A stretch of 53,278 nucleotides of DNA from Candidatus Rifleibacteriota bacterium. Lineage in GTDB: Bacteria; Riflebacteria; Ozemobacteria; Ozemobacterales; Ozemobacteraceae. The position numbers and the translations under genes are program-made. The stretch spans positions 1 through 53,278 of the forward strand of contig JAKQKW010000447.1 in the NCBI GenBank assembly GCA_029560455.1. The letters are read 5' to 3'. The notes under the pieces are model-generated. The model worked only from the letters and a program-made list of their open reading frames with translations, ran no database searches and had not been told where the DNA came from. How positions within the stretch are numbered: the stretch's first letter is position 1; every line of letters begins with the position of its first letter. Shown piece by piece: positions 45,441-53,278 of this stretch.

Positions 45441-45655
45441 GTTTTGGCGTGGAAAATGTGGAAAACTTTGGGGAAAAGCATTGCGAGCGATGTTAATGCT
45501 GTGGAAAAATAAAAAAGCTACCCTCTTGACAACAACTATTTATGGGCATTTCAGAGGTTTATTCAAAAAACGATTGCAAAAATAAAAATCGATTTTGTCA
45601 AGACGGTGTACATAAAATTTTTTCGACTCTGTACGGTTTACATAATTGTGTACAC
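45441..45655. other. Second cluster of DnaA-box-like sites and TGTACA motifs
   Basis: TGTGGAAAA occurs at 45457-45465 and 45500-45508 in the same orientation, with a near-match CGTGGAAAA at 45448-45456. TGTACA follows at 45607-45612 and 45649-45654, the latter inside GTGTACAC. The stretch 45500-45700 is AT-rich. The combination repeats what is seen upstream of dnaA. The gap from 45360 to 46053 has no gene; a reading frame at 45542-45844 is mostly repeat DNA. A TATAAT at 45966-45971 may serve the next gene. Confidence 0.5.
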
Positions 45656-45801
45656 TCTTTTCCTGGTTTTTTTAAGTTGGTTTCATTTGGATTAAAAACT
45701 TTTTCTGCTTCCGGGTGGTATAGATTAACTGAAGGAGAACACCTGAGTGTTCGGTATCTCCCAGATCAGCTTCTCTGTCACACAAGAATTGAAGGGTTCT
45801 T

Positions 45802-45868
45802 CGTCATTCCCGCGCAGGCGGGAATCTGGTTGACAATAGCTTAGATCCCTGCCTTCGCAGGGATGACG
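45802..45868. repeat. REP doublet (two inverted palindromes)
   Basis: CGTCATTCCCGCGCAGGCGG (start of 45802-45826) and its inverted partner at 45844-45868 (GATCCCTGCCTTCGCAGGGA...) flank an 18-base spacer. This is the REPIN-like arrangement of two REP units head to head. Confidence 0.75.
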
Positions 45869-46053
45869 TGTAAGCATTTATTTTGCATACTCAATTGTGA
45901 TGAAGAACCAGTGTGTTTGCTCTGTGATTTGTGTCGTTCTGTCTGGTGTTTTTTATTTCTGGCTGTATAATTAAAAAATATTCAGACCATATCTGTAAGT
46001 TTGCGAATATCTGCCGCATTCCGGGCCCGTCCCGTTAAGTTCAGGAGCCAACT

Positions 46054-47334
46054 GTGAAAAAAAACTTTAAAATGTTGCTGCTGGTGCTGTTTGTTGCCGC
46101 TGTCTTTTGTCTGCAGCCGAATTCTGCCGCAGCCAAAGACTGTGAATTCGATTTTTATTACCAGTGCATCGAGAAGGTGGTGCAGATTAACGATCCTGAA
46201 CCTGAGGGCTGGTGGGGTCATACCAAGAGCTTCCTCAAGAGCGGCGTCAATCTGGTAAAAAAGACCTGGGAAAAGGCCGTAACTCGAAATTATGCCCCGG
46301 GCGAAGGCACCAAACGCTGGTATTCAGATAATAAAAACATTGCCTACGATGTAAAACGTGTCAAGGTTACCAGTGAAGAACAACTTCTGCAGTTGATGGG
46401 TGCCAAAAGCGAATCTGAACTTTCAGACGGTCAGAAAGCTCTGCTGGCTGTCTATCGCCATTCAAAATCGCAGAACGTCAAAGATCGCATGAAATATAAT
46501 TTCCGTTCATCAATCAATGTCATTCTTTCCGATACAACCGGTTTTGATGATCCAGCCAAATATCCTGAAATTAAAGATGATTTCTGGCCATATTCAAGCG
46601 GCCCAACCATACAGATGTCGAGCAATCGCTACAGCTGGCCCGGCTCAGACGTCAGTGCCAGATCTACCTTTGTGCATGAATTTGCCCACTCGTTCGACCG
46701 CACGATCAAAGAATTCATTCATCCCTACGGCAAAGACGGCTCTCACTATGCCAATGAGCTGTCAAAACCCCGTAGCGCCTTTGTCGAAGGCTGGGCCGAA
46801 TTCAACGAAATGCTCGATTCCGATGAAAAAGCCACCCAGATGCGCAACAACATCAGTCTGGTCAAAGTTGAAAGCAAAGAAAAAGCCGGTGATTATACCA
46901 ACGTCGAACCAGAAACACTGACTGGCGAACAGCTTATGTGCGTAGAAGGCATCAATGCCGTAATTATGCATCGCATGGCCACCGAAATCGATGGCGGCAA
47001 AGACAAGGTTTTTGACGCCTTTCTGAAAACCCGCTGGAAACTTTTTCGCAGTCTGAAATCACTTACTCTTGAATTTGCCAAAAAGAACCCTGGTGACATC
47101 GAAAAAATAGCAAAAATCATCGATGAACAGACTTTTGGTAAGCTCTCAGACAAAGAAATGATGGAATATATCGGTAAATCAGACGCCGCCAAAACCTGGC
47201 TCAAAACCCGTGCTGAAGCAAAAGCTGCCGAAGAAAACGGCGTTGCTGCCTCTGGTACCGAAGCCACCAATACCGGCAGGCCTGCCGACATCAAGGTTAA
47301 AACCGAAACCACCAATCCTTTCAGTGTCAAATAG
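46054..47334 (+). CDS. Exported zinc metalloprotease-like protein (HExxH)
   Basis: A 426-residue protein with a signal peptide (1-about 27, A-A-A-K). The zinc site is H208-E209-F-A-H212, and E-G-W-A-E-F (245-250) supplies a likely glutamate third ligand, the gluzincin pattern. The region before it has a W-P-Y-S-S-G-P-T-I stretch that may form the edge strand of the cleft. The C-terminus is helical and ends in a low-complexity Ala/Thr tail. The family is not one I can name; substrate and location (periplasm or outside) are unknown. The start is GTG, with AGGAG 6 bases upstream. It has its own terminator and is monocistronic. Confidence 0.8.
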   Translation: MKKNFKMLLLVLFVAAVFCLQPNSAAAKDCEFDFYYQCIEKVVQINDPEPEGWWGHTKSFLKSGVNLVKKTWEKAVTRNYAPGEGTKRWYSDNKNIAYDVKRVKVTSEEQLLQLMGAKSESELSDGQKALLAVYRHSKSQNVKDRMKYNFRSSINVILSDTTGFDDPAKYPEIKDDFWPYSSGPTIQMSSNRYSWPGSDVSARSTFVHEFAHSFDRTIKEFIHPYGKDGSHYANELSKPRSAFVEGWAEFNEMLDSDEKATQMRNNISLVKVESKEKAGDYTNVEPETLTGEQLMCVEGINAVIMHRMATEIDGGKDKVFDAFLKTRWKLFRSLKSLTLEFAKKNPGDIEKIAKIIDEQTFGKLSDKEMMEYIGKSDAAKTWLKTRAEAKAAEENGVAASGTEATNTGRPADIKVKTETTNPFSVK

Positions 47335-47401
47335 TTAAAATCCGCACGTTGGCATTCAGCAAATCAATGCTGTTGTTGCCAGTTTGCTCTTACAACAACG
47401 G

Positions 47402-47433
47402 CCGCTGCCCTTAACCGGGGTGGCGGTTTTTTT
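47402..47433 (+). terminator. Terminator of the metalloprotease gene
   Basis: A 9-bp stem (47402-47410 with 47418-47426, two wobble pairs) is followed by seven T residues. Confidence 0.8.
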
Positions 47434-47504
47434 ATAATTCCGTTTTGTATAAACTTTGTGATAAAATTCCCTAGTTAAATCTGTATGATCTAGAGAGGTG
47501 CTTC

Positions 47505-49172
47505 ATGCGCAGTTCTTTTGCCAGGCTGATTACAGCAGCAACGCTTATTTACACCACCTTTTGTGCCCCGGCGGGTGCATTTGAAAGCTATCTTTATCTT
47601 GGCTACAAAGACACAGGCAAGGTGTATCGTCTTTCAACTGGCGACCAGAACCAGTTGCCAACAGGATTTGTTTTTGCATGCGATCCCGGTGCAGAGGCAT
47701 TTGTTGTTGATAAACTGCGCAACTACAGATTCCTGAACCTTGTGAGCGAGGGCGAATTTGCCAGAACACCTGGCCACATTTATCGGCAGGTTTTTGATGG
47801 CCTGGCTGTTGACGCTGACCGTGGCAGGCACGGGCATTCTCAGCACCAGGACCAGAGAAACAGCCTGATTCAAGGTGCAGAAGGGCAACCGGTTTTTCGG
47901 CCGGCGGGTGCTCCCTTCAGTGCCGGTCCAGGGCAGCCAGTCAGCGAAGTGATTGCCAGAACCGGTTTGTCTGAGGGTGAATATGCACCTGTCGATGGCC
48001 GTAACTGGTATAAAATACCAAACGGCAGCTGGTTTCAAACCTGGTTTCCTGTTGAACAGCCTGCTTCTGAGTCATACAAAATTTTCTATGACTGCTGGCA
48101 GGAACAGAAATATTTCTGTAATGAAGCCATCTGGCGAGGTTTTGTTCCGGGTAAAGTCTTTGAAAGAAATACCGGCAGCGGAACCAGCCGGCGGTTTGTC
48201 AGATTCGCGGTCGATGGTGCCATGGAAATTCTTCCTGGCACTGACGACCGGTCAGAAATGCAAAGCAGACCAGGATTTGCCTGTTATCATGACCGCTCAG
48301 GCTCAATTGGCGAAGGCAGCCTGCTGGTGCATACCTGGACCGGCAGTGATACGGGTGCTTTCTACATTAATGGTGAACCAAGCAGTTTTCAGCCGGCCGT
48401 AGTGTCGAAAACTCCGTCGTTGCGGTTTGTCGGTATGAATATTTCCGGCAGTTCAAGACGTATCTATGTCGTCGGAAACGATGTTTTGCACGAATGGCTG
48501 CGCGAAAACAATATAGATCAGACAGGGGCAGAATGTTCGCTGGCAGTTTTCTGCAACGTAGATGAGGGACGTCAGACCAGAGTTTTTGTTTATTCTGCAC
48601 CCGAAAAGAAAATTTACTGCTTCGGAATCAACGAAAATGGCGTTTTAAAGGCGAGTTATTTAAAAACTATCATTCCTGAGTTTCCTGTACAGGCGATGCA
48701 TGCCGATAGCTCCGGGAATCTTTACATTGCCGGCGTTGAACTGTCTCCGCAGACACTGGCTACTCCAGCTGATTTTGCTGCCGGGTTTGAAAGTCTGCAG
48801 ATCAATGAAGAAGCCGAGATGCTTGGCGAGACACTCAGCGAAGATGAATTTCAGAAAAAACTGAATCTCAGAGCTGATCTGACTGGCCGTATCGTGTTTT
48901 CTCAGACGGGAAATGCTGTTTTGATGATAGTTTACGAGGGTGACAGCGTGCCTGTTACCATTGGCCGCGCGTTTCTCAATAAAAAATATATGGCCCGGGA
49001 ATTCAGTTTTAAAAACCAGACCCTCAAGGACCTTCACCTGCCGCCGGCAGAATTGCTGCGTTTGACAGAAAAACCCGGAAACACCCTTGCAGAGCTGCAG
49101 GGAAATGTTCCGGGTTTTCCTGACGAATTCGTTCAGCCTGAAAAACTGCTGATTTCAGTGCATGAAGAATAA
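47505..49172 (+). CDS. Exported protein of unknown family
   Basis: A 555-residue protein with a signal peptide (1-about 25, A-G-A-F). The rest is beta-rich with recurring aromatic strands and phrases such as G-N-L-Y-I-A-G-V and R-I-Y-V-V-G-N, which suggest propeller-like blades. A His/Gln/Asp-rich segment lies at about 105-120. Several cysteines (for example in Y-D-C-W and Y-F-C-N) could form disulfides after export. I recognise no domain with certainty. GAGAGG lies 6 bases before the ATG. It stands between the metalloprotease and the convergent FlgM-like gene and may be secreted or surface exposed. The coding call itself is safe. Confidence 0.75.
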   Translation: MRSSFARLITAATLIYTTFCAPAGAFESYLYLGYKDTGKVYRLSTGDQNQLPTGFVFACDPGAEAFVVDKLRNYRFLNLVSEGEFARTPGHIYRQVFDGLAVDADRGRHGHSQHQDQRNSLIQGAEGQPVFRPAGAPFSAGPGQPVSEVIARTGLSEGEYAPVDGRNWYKIPNGSWFQTWFPVEQPASESYKIFYDCWQEQKYFCNEAIWRGFVPGKVFERNTGSGTSRRFVRFAVDGAMEILPGTDDRSEMQSRPGFACYHDRSGSIGEGSLLVHTWTGSDTGAFYINGEPSSFQPAVVSKTPSLRFVGMNISGSSRRIYVVGNDVLHEWLRENNIDQTGAECSLAVFCNVDEGRQTRVFVYSAPEKKIYCFGINENGVLKASYLKTIIPEFPVQAMHADSSGNLYIAGVELSPQTLATPADFAAGFESLQINEEAEMLGETLSEDEFQKKLNLRADLTGRIVFSQTGNAVLMIVYEGDSVPVTIGRAFLNKKYMAREFSFKNQTLKDLHLPPAELLRLTEKPGNTLAELQGNVPGFPDEFVQPEKLLISVHEE

Positions 49173-49215
49173 TCGCCGCTGACCTGGCATAAGGCAGAGC
49201 ATATCTGTACGCCGG

Positions 49216-49701
49216 TCAGGCGAGACTTTTCAGCATTTCTTCGAGTTCGGGGTCGTCGAACGGCTCGTCCTGTGATTCTTTGATCATGAATACGAGCTTT
49301 TTCAGTTCGAGATCGGTCATTTTGCCGCGATCTTTGGCCGGTATGCGTTCGGCCTCTTCCTGCAGCATCTTTTTGATGAACTTTTCTCGCGTCGGCTTGT
49401 CGGCGATTACCTGATAGATTTTCTCGGCAAGCACTGCCGGATCGACCATCTTGTAGGTGCCGTCCTGAACCTGCTTCGCAATTTCCTGCAGGCGTTGCAT
49501 GTGCAAAAGCTGCTGCTGCTGCAGAATTTTCAAATTATTCTGCGCCGGGCTCCCGATTGGAGCGTGTCCAGCTCGTGAAGTAGTCTCTGATTTGTCTTTC
49601 AGAGCTTCGTCAAACGAGCTTTTTTTGTCGACAGACTCTTTGGCCTTGGGTTTGGTAGTTATAATTATTCTCTTACCAGGCCCCTGAATGGAATCAACCA
49701 T
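49216..49701 (-). CDS. FlgM-like protein, possible anti-sigma factor
   Basis: A 161-residue, soluble, Lys/Glu/Gln-rich protein. Residues about 73-99 contain I-A-K-Q-V-Q-D-G-T-Y-K-M-V-D-P and A-E-K-I, which resembles the sigma-28-binding helix region of FlgM (usual form: x-G-x-Y-x-V-D-x-x-x-V-A-x-K). The first 60 residues look disordered, as in FlgM. The length exceeds the usual 90-100 residues because of a helical C-terminal extension. No flagellar gene is nearby, so the role is inference from one short motif. GGGAG precedes the ATG by 6 bases. Confidence 0.65.
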   Translation of the reverse strand: MVDSIQGPGKRIIITTKPKAKESVDKKSSFDEALKDKSETTSRAGHAPIGSPAQNNLKILQQQQLLHMQRLQEIAKQVQDGTYKMVDPAVLAEKIYQVIADKPTREKFIKKMLQEEAERIPAKDRGKMTDLELKKLVFMIKESQDEPFDDPELEEMLKSLA

Positions 49702-49872
49702 ATTAAACTCCCTTGTAACTTCCTTGTTAAAAAGGCATATTTTTCCCTTATCCCAATTTAATTATCGTCACTTTTGCTTAAAAGTTTATAGATGATTTTT
49801 CCGGGGCCCCCTTTTTTTTTTGCCGCTATCTGCCGATAGTCCTTGCAGACTATATTTTCGGAGGCACATACC

Positions 49873-51855
49873 ATGCAGAAAGGCATGATCAAAAGCGCTT
49901 TTCTCTCATCTCTGTTAATACTCGGCTCGTGCATGCCGGGTCAGGCAGCCGCCGATTTTAACAGCCATTTCTCAGCCGGGGAAACCGCCTTCGCGGCTCA
50001 CAATTTTACCGCCGCTGCCGAGAATTTTGCGCAGGCTCTCAAATATGTGCCTGAAGATCTGCGTTCAAGATTTCGTTATGGCCAGGCCCTGTTTTCGTTG
50101 AACCGCTATTCTGAAAGTCACAGCCAGTTTCAGGCTGTTTTGCAGAACTCACCGAGTAATATTATTGCCAGAGTATATCTGGCAGAAAATCTGGTGCGCC
50201 TTAACCGGCCAGCAGAAGCTCGAACCCACCTCGAGTGGATTCTCAGAGTGCAACCGGAACACGAACGTGCCCGGCAACTGCTTCAGGAAGTGGGGGCAGC
50301 TCCGGTTAATAACGCCGCAGTAATTGCAGTGCCCCAGAACAGGCAGACTGCTGCTGTGCCCTCAAAAGCAAAAATCCAGAAGCAGCCTGCTCAGGCAGTC
50401 AGAACAGCCCAGACTGCGGCCCAGAATTTGCAGCCGGTTCCTGCAACGTCAAAAACCCATGCTGTAGCTGCAAAAGCTCTTGTGCCGGTCGAAAAAGCTG
50501 TAGCCGTTGCCCCGGCAGGAGCTGCAGCACCGCAGGTTCAGCAGTTTGCACCGCAGGCCTTTGTCGACGGCCGCATGGTGAATGTGCAAAAACCGTCCGT
50601 CGTTGCCCGCCAGGCGCCCCTGCCAGCCCAAAAAGATGTTGCCGCGTTCGATCTCGAATCATATCTGGTTCTGGCAAAAGATTCACTGCTCGTCAACCTT
50701 GAGCAGGCAAGATACAACCTTGAAAGCGACGATACTCGTGCGGCTGCAGTCAGCCTGATGAAAGCCGAAGAACTGGCTCGCGCTGCCAAAGATTCGCGCC
50801 GCTTTCTCGAAGTTCAGATTCTTAACAGCCTGGTACTTGTCTACAACCGCGACTTTACCGGTTTCGGTCAGCACCTGATGCAGCTTAAATCGGTGCTTTC
50901 GCCCGAATCGTACAAATCTTTTCTCGACATCTACAACCAGGGAGCGGCTCTGAAAGACCCGGTAGATCAGGCAAGACTCGTAGCAGGTATCGCCATGGGT
51001 GCCGGGCATCATGCAGTAGCCACCCGCCTGCTGCGCGAAGCTTTTGCCAGATTTCCCAATGATGCCCTGATCGGCAGCATGCTTACTGATGCACAGATGC
51101 AGAATCTCGATTACAAAGGTGCCGAAGCCACACTCTCGCAGCTTGCCCGCAGCGACGCTAACAACGGCGAAGTCTGGTTCAATCTTGCCAGATTCTATCT
51201 GACCGCTGATTATCGCCCCGAACAGGTGCGCACCTATGCCAACCATGCCGCAAAACTGCGCCCTGATGACGCAAGAAACGGTATTCTGCTCGCCCTGCTC
51301 GATTATTCCGAGGGGCGTATCAAAGAAGGTATCGATCGTATCAAAAGTCTGCTGCCGGCCGTCAATGACCCGGCTCTCAAGGGCATCTGTCAAAGAATTA
51401 TCACTGATGGCGAGACTGCCGGCCACGAAAAAATCAACTTTGTCAGCGTTCTTGCTCTGCCAGGCGCCAGACACGCACACCAGAGCAGCTTCAGAATGCT
51501 TGGCGAAGATTATCTGAAACAGGGTTCATTCTTCACCGCAATGAAGCATTTCAGAAAAGCTGGTGATAACGCTGAAATAGGCAGAACCTGGCTCGGCCTG
51601 TCTTCGGCTCTGCATACCGCCGGTGAATCGGCCATGGCCGCAACTACCGCCGGTTACGGTCTCAAGGCTCTGCACCATGAACTCGCCGCCAACCCCGGTA
51701 ATGGTCGTGCCAACCTCTATATTGCTCTTTACCATTACGAGAGAGGCGATAAAGTGGCGGCCCGCCAGGCCATCGAACGAGGTCTTGCCTCACAGAACTG
51801 CGAGCGCTCGACCCGCACCCGCCTGACTGCTATTCTCAACGCCATTTCTTCCTGA
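49873..51855 (+). CDS. TPR-repeat protein, probable lipoprotein
   Basis: A 660-residue exported protein. The N-terminus ends in L-G-S-C (a lipobox-like site), so it may be lipid anchored. Two or three tetratricopeptide repeats lie near 40-150 (A-A-E-N-F-A-Q-A-L, Y-G-Q-A-L-F-S-L-N-R-Y). A long Ala/Pro/Gln/Val linker (about 160-260) leads to a second helical block with further TPRs (about 270-655). Such proteins are docking scaffolds in envelope assembly. The ATG at 49873 has GGAGG 8 bases upstream; a TTG 30 bases earlier is not needed. A run of ten T residues lies at 49812-49821 upstream. The gene is monocistronic with a terminator. Confidence 0.82.
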   Translation: MQKGMIKSAFLSSLLILGSCMPGQAAADFNSHFSAGETAFAAHNFTAAAENFAQALKYVPEDLRSRFRYGQALFSLNRYSESHSQFQAVLQNSPSNIIARVYLAENLVRLNRPAEARTHLEWILRVQPEHERARQLLQEVGAAPVNNAAVIAVPQNRQTAAVPSKAKIQKQPAQAVRTAQTAAQNLQPVPATSKTHAVAAKALVPVEKAVAVAPAGAAAPQVQQFAPQAFVDGRMVNVQKPSVVARQAPLPAQKDVAAFDLESYLVLAKDSLLVNLEQARYNLESDDTRAAAVSLMKAEELARAAKDSRRFLEVQILNSLVLVYNRDFTGFGQHLMQLKSVLSPESYKSFLDIYNQGAALKDPVDQARLVAGIAMGAGHHAVATRLLREAFARFPNDALIGSMLTDAQMQNLDYKGAEATLSQLARSDANNGEVWFNLARFYLTADYRPEQVRTYANHAAKLRPDDARNGILLALLDYSEGRIKEGIDRIKSLLPAVNDPALKGICQRIITDGETAGHEKINFVSVLALPGARHAHQSSFRMLGEDYLKQGSFFTAMKHFRKAGDNAEIGRTWLGLSSALHTAGESAMAATTAGYGLKALHHELAANPGNGRANLYIALYHYERGDKVAARQAIERGLASQNCERSTRTRLTAILNAISS

Positions 51856-51877
51856 TTATCTGACTGTGACTGAAACT

Positions 51878-51918
51878 GGGGGCTGTTTCACAAAAAAGGT
51901 GAAGCAGCCTCCTTTTTG
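51878..51918 (+). terminator. Terminator of the TPR protein gene
   Basis: A 14-bp stem (51878-51891 with 51899-51912, two wobble pairs) and a 7-base loop are followed by five T residues. Confidence 0.85.
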
Positions 51919-52028
51919 TTGCTGCACAACCTTTCGCCAACCGTGCATTTGAACACGTTTAAAAAAAATTGAAAAAATCGGGAATAAATTTGCGCCAGCC
52001 TTGTTTTTATTTTTGAAAGCAGAATTGC

Positions 52029-52553
52029 ATGATCGATTACCGGCAACAAAACCAGAAGTTCGAAGCACTGATACGGCAGTATCAGGGGTTGGCCTTTACC
52101 GTTGCCTACAGCGTTCTTCTCGATGCCCAGGAAAGCCTGGATCTGGTGCAGAATGCTTTTGTGAAAGCTTTGCATGAACCGCGTTTTATCGAAGAAGGCT
52201 TCAATCATAAAAGCTGGCTGGTGAAGGTTGTGAGAAACGATGCCCTTAACCTGAGAAAAAGCTGGTGGCGAAAACTCAAGCTGCTGGCCGATTTTCGCGA
52301 ATGTGACCGACCTGATGCGTCGACTGAACTTTGTGAGCTGTTTGCCCGCGAACAGAGTATCGCCAGGCTGAGAGAAGCCCTGCAGGACCTTTCTGACGAT
52401 GAGCGCGAAATTGTCGCTCTGCGCTTTGCGGCCGGTTGCTCATACGAACAGATTGCTGAACAGCTTGGCATAAAAATCGGAACCGTAATGTCGAGGCTTG
52501 CACGCGTGAAGGAAAAAATTGCCGGAATTATGGGAGATGGCTACTGTGACTGA
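52029..52553 (+). CDS. ECF-type RNA polymerase sigma factor
   Basis: A 174-residue protein with region 2 (about 10-80: L-V-Q-N-A-F-V-K-A-L and S-W-L-V-K-V-V-R-N-D-A) and region 4 (about 115-165: L-S-D-D-E-R-E-I-V-A-L-R-F and S-Y-E-Q-I-A-E-Q-L-G-I-K-I-G-T-V-M-S-R-L). Region 3 is absent, which defines the ECF group. It directs polymerase to stress or envelope promoters. Its end overlaps the next gene by 8 bases, as sigma/anti-sigma pairs often do. Confidence 0.94.
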   Translation: MIDYRQQNQKFEALIRQYQGLAFTVAYSVLLDAQESLDLVQNAFVKALHEPRFIEEGFNHKSWLVKVVRNDALNLRKSWWRKLKLLADFRECDRPDASTELCELFAREQSIARLREALQDLSDDEREIVALRFAAGCSYEQIAEQLGIKIGTVMSRLARVKEKIAGIMGDGYCD

Positions 52554-52977
52554 AAAAAATACCCTGACCGAAGATCTTGCGACAGTTGAGCAACTGGCGG
52601 GTTCACCGCCGGTATGCGAAGCTGTTATCGAGTCGGTTCGCACCCGGGCAACAGCCGAACTGGCCTGGCAACAGCTGGTCAGTTTTCTGGCGACCATGGC
52701 AGCAGCTCTGGTGATTCTTCTTGTCACATTTGCTTTTGGTGGTCAGCTGTCTGGCTTTGTCAGCTTTTTTGTATCAGACCAGTCGGTTTTTGCGGCGTAT
52801 GGCGTTGTTTCCAGCCCGACCGCAAAATTTTTCTCATGGCAGGAATTCGCTCAGATAATTGTCATGGCTGCGCCGCTTCTCGCTCTTTATCTGTTGCCGC
52901 TGCTCAGCGCCATGGCCTTTGCCTGTTGCGAAGTTCATATAGAAAATAAAACTGTTAGCAGGGAGTCGCAAAAATGA
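52546..52977 (+). CDS. Membrane protein coupled to the sigma factor, candidate anti-sigma factor
   Basis: A 143-residue protein. A cytoplasmic N-terminus of about 40 residues is followed by a membrane helix (about 43-65), a short outside loop with F-F-V-S-D-Q-S-V-F, and a second membrane helix (about 102-125). The position and overlap with the sigma gene, plus the short cytoplasmic head, fit an anti-sigma factor. No zinc-binding H-x3-C-x2-C motif is present, so it is not a ZAS protein. The GTG at 52546 is preferred since GGGAG lies 9 bases upstream; an ATG at 52537 sits directly on that site. Its stop overlaps the next start (ATGA). Confidence 0.65.
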   Translation: MTEKNTLTEDLATVEQLAGSPPVCEAVIESVRTRATAELAWQQLVSFLATMAAALVILLVTFAFGGQLSGFVSFFVSDQSVFAAYGVVSSPTAKFFSWQEFAQIIVMAAPLLALYLLPLLSAMAFACCEVHIENKTVSRESQK

Positions 52978-53278
52978 AAGCTGTTTTAAAAAAATGTTTT
53001 GGCCTCATGGTCAGATTTTTTATGTGGTTTTTTAGCCTGCCGGGTGCTTTTATCAGGTGGTATTTTTCATGCCGCATGGTCGTCAGGGTTGTGCTTACCG
53101 TAGTGATAATGCTGTTACTGACGGCAGCGATCTCAGCCGGCCGCGTTTATCTTATGTTTCACCGGCATGTCACGGTTCCGTTTGAGGCGATGGGTCTTTC
53201 TGACGACTACCGGCCGGGGTTCTTTCTCGACGCAAATCACATCAGAGCAGCCAGAAGAGTCTTGCAGGGGCAGAAGCC
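52974..53278 (+). CDS. Membrane protein, truncated by the window's right edge
   Basis: 101 codons are visible with no stop. A basic N-terminus leads into two hydrophobic stretches (about 8-32 and 37-60), followed by an exposed region with H-R-H-V-T-V-P-F-E and F-F-L-D-A-N-H. It overlaps the preceding gene by 4 bases, so sigma factor, candidate anti-sigma and this gene form one unit. GGGAG lies 7-8 bases upstream. The family is unknown. Confidence 0.75.
   Translation, partial: MKAVLKKCFGLMVRFFMWFFSLPGAFIRWYFSCRMVVRVVLTVVIMLLLTAAISAGRVYLMFHRHVTVPFEAMGLSDDYRPGFFLDANHIRAARRVLQGQK

Noticed and set aside
45542..45844. 100-codon open frame beyond dnaX
   Set aside because: Its C-terminus (V-I-P-A-Q-A-G-I-W) is the translation of the REP repeat, and the rest is AT-rich non-coding-like DNA with origin-type motifs.

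Overview
This window is a chromosomal segment of a diderm (LPS-type) bacterium at roughly 50% GC. The supporting evidence is an LptD-like outer-membrane barrel protein, an RND efflux pump with its periplasmic adaptor, many signal peptides, and a normal bacterial replication-origin neighbourhood (dnaA, dciA, remB, gyrB, gyrA, ftsB, tRNAs, SRP RNA, dnaX). Many exported proteins have no family I recognise, so a poorly sampled lineage is likely. A candidate phylum such as Riflebacteria would fit, but that is a guess and nothing here proves it.

Layout. At 0-1.7 kb lie a small coiled-coil exported protein, a DEDDh exonuclease and a CYTH-domain phosphatase. At 1.7-8.4 kb is a leftward block (lptD, rpiB, upp, a dCMP deaminase, murA, a HEAT-repeat protein) joining envelope building and nucleotide salvage. 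At 8.6-12.8 kb are pdxS-pdxT (pyridoxal phosphate synthase) and an OPT-family transporter with a CRP/FNR-type palindrome upstream. At 12.9-24.3 kb is an accessory region: a 1292-residue secreted mosaic protein, a lipoprotein-like metallophosphoesterase, a radical-SAM aminomutase carrying the glutamate 2,3-aminomutase signature, a small exported protein between two long direct repeats, and a ClC antiporter. Dispersed REP-like palindromes lie between these genes. At 24.3-29.7 kb is a TetR-adaptor-RND operon. At 29.7-34.0 kb a leftward operon carries accB, lpd, a degenerate homoserine-dehydrogenase-like gene and lysC.

At 34.0-45.4 kb is the probable origin and the replication cluster. AT-rich DNA with DnaA-box-like sites lies between accB and dnaA. 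It is followed by dnaA, a DciA-type helicase loader with a zinc-knuckle extension, a RemB-like protein, gyrB, gyrA, ftsB, four tRNA genes, a large SRP RNA and dnaX. A second cluster of DnaA-box-like sites lies just beyond dnaX. The right end holds a secreted gluzincin-like metalloprotease, an orphan exported protein, a FlgM-like protein, a TPR lipoprotein, and an ECF sigma factor followed by two overlapping membrane-protein genes that run off the window.

The points most worth following are: the homoserine-dehydrogenase relative that has lost its catalytic residues and sits next to aspartokinase; the K/N substrate-site signature in the aminomutase; the paired DnaA-box clusters with shared TGTACA motifs; the tRNA-Arg with a GCG anticodon; and the mosaic secreted protein. 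I see no CRISPR array, prophage, insertion sequence or transposase.
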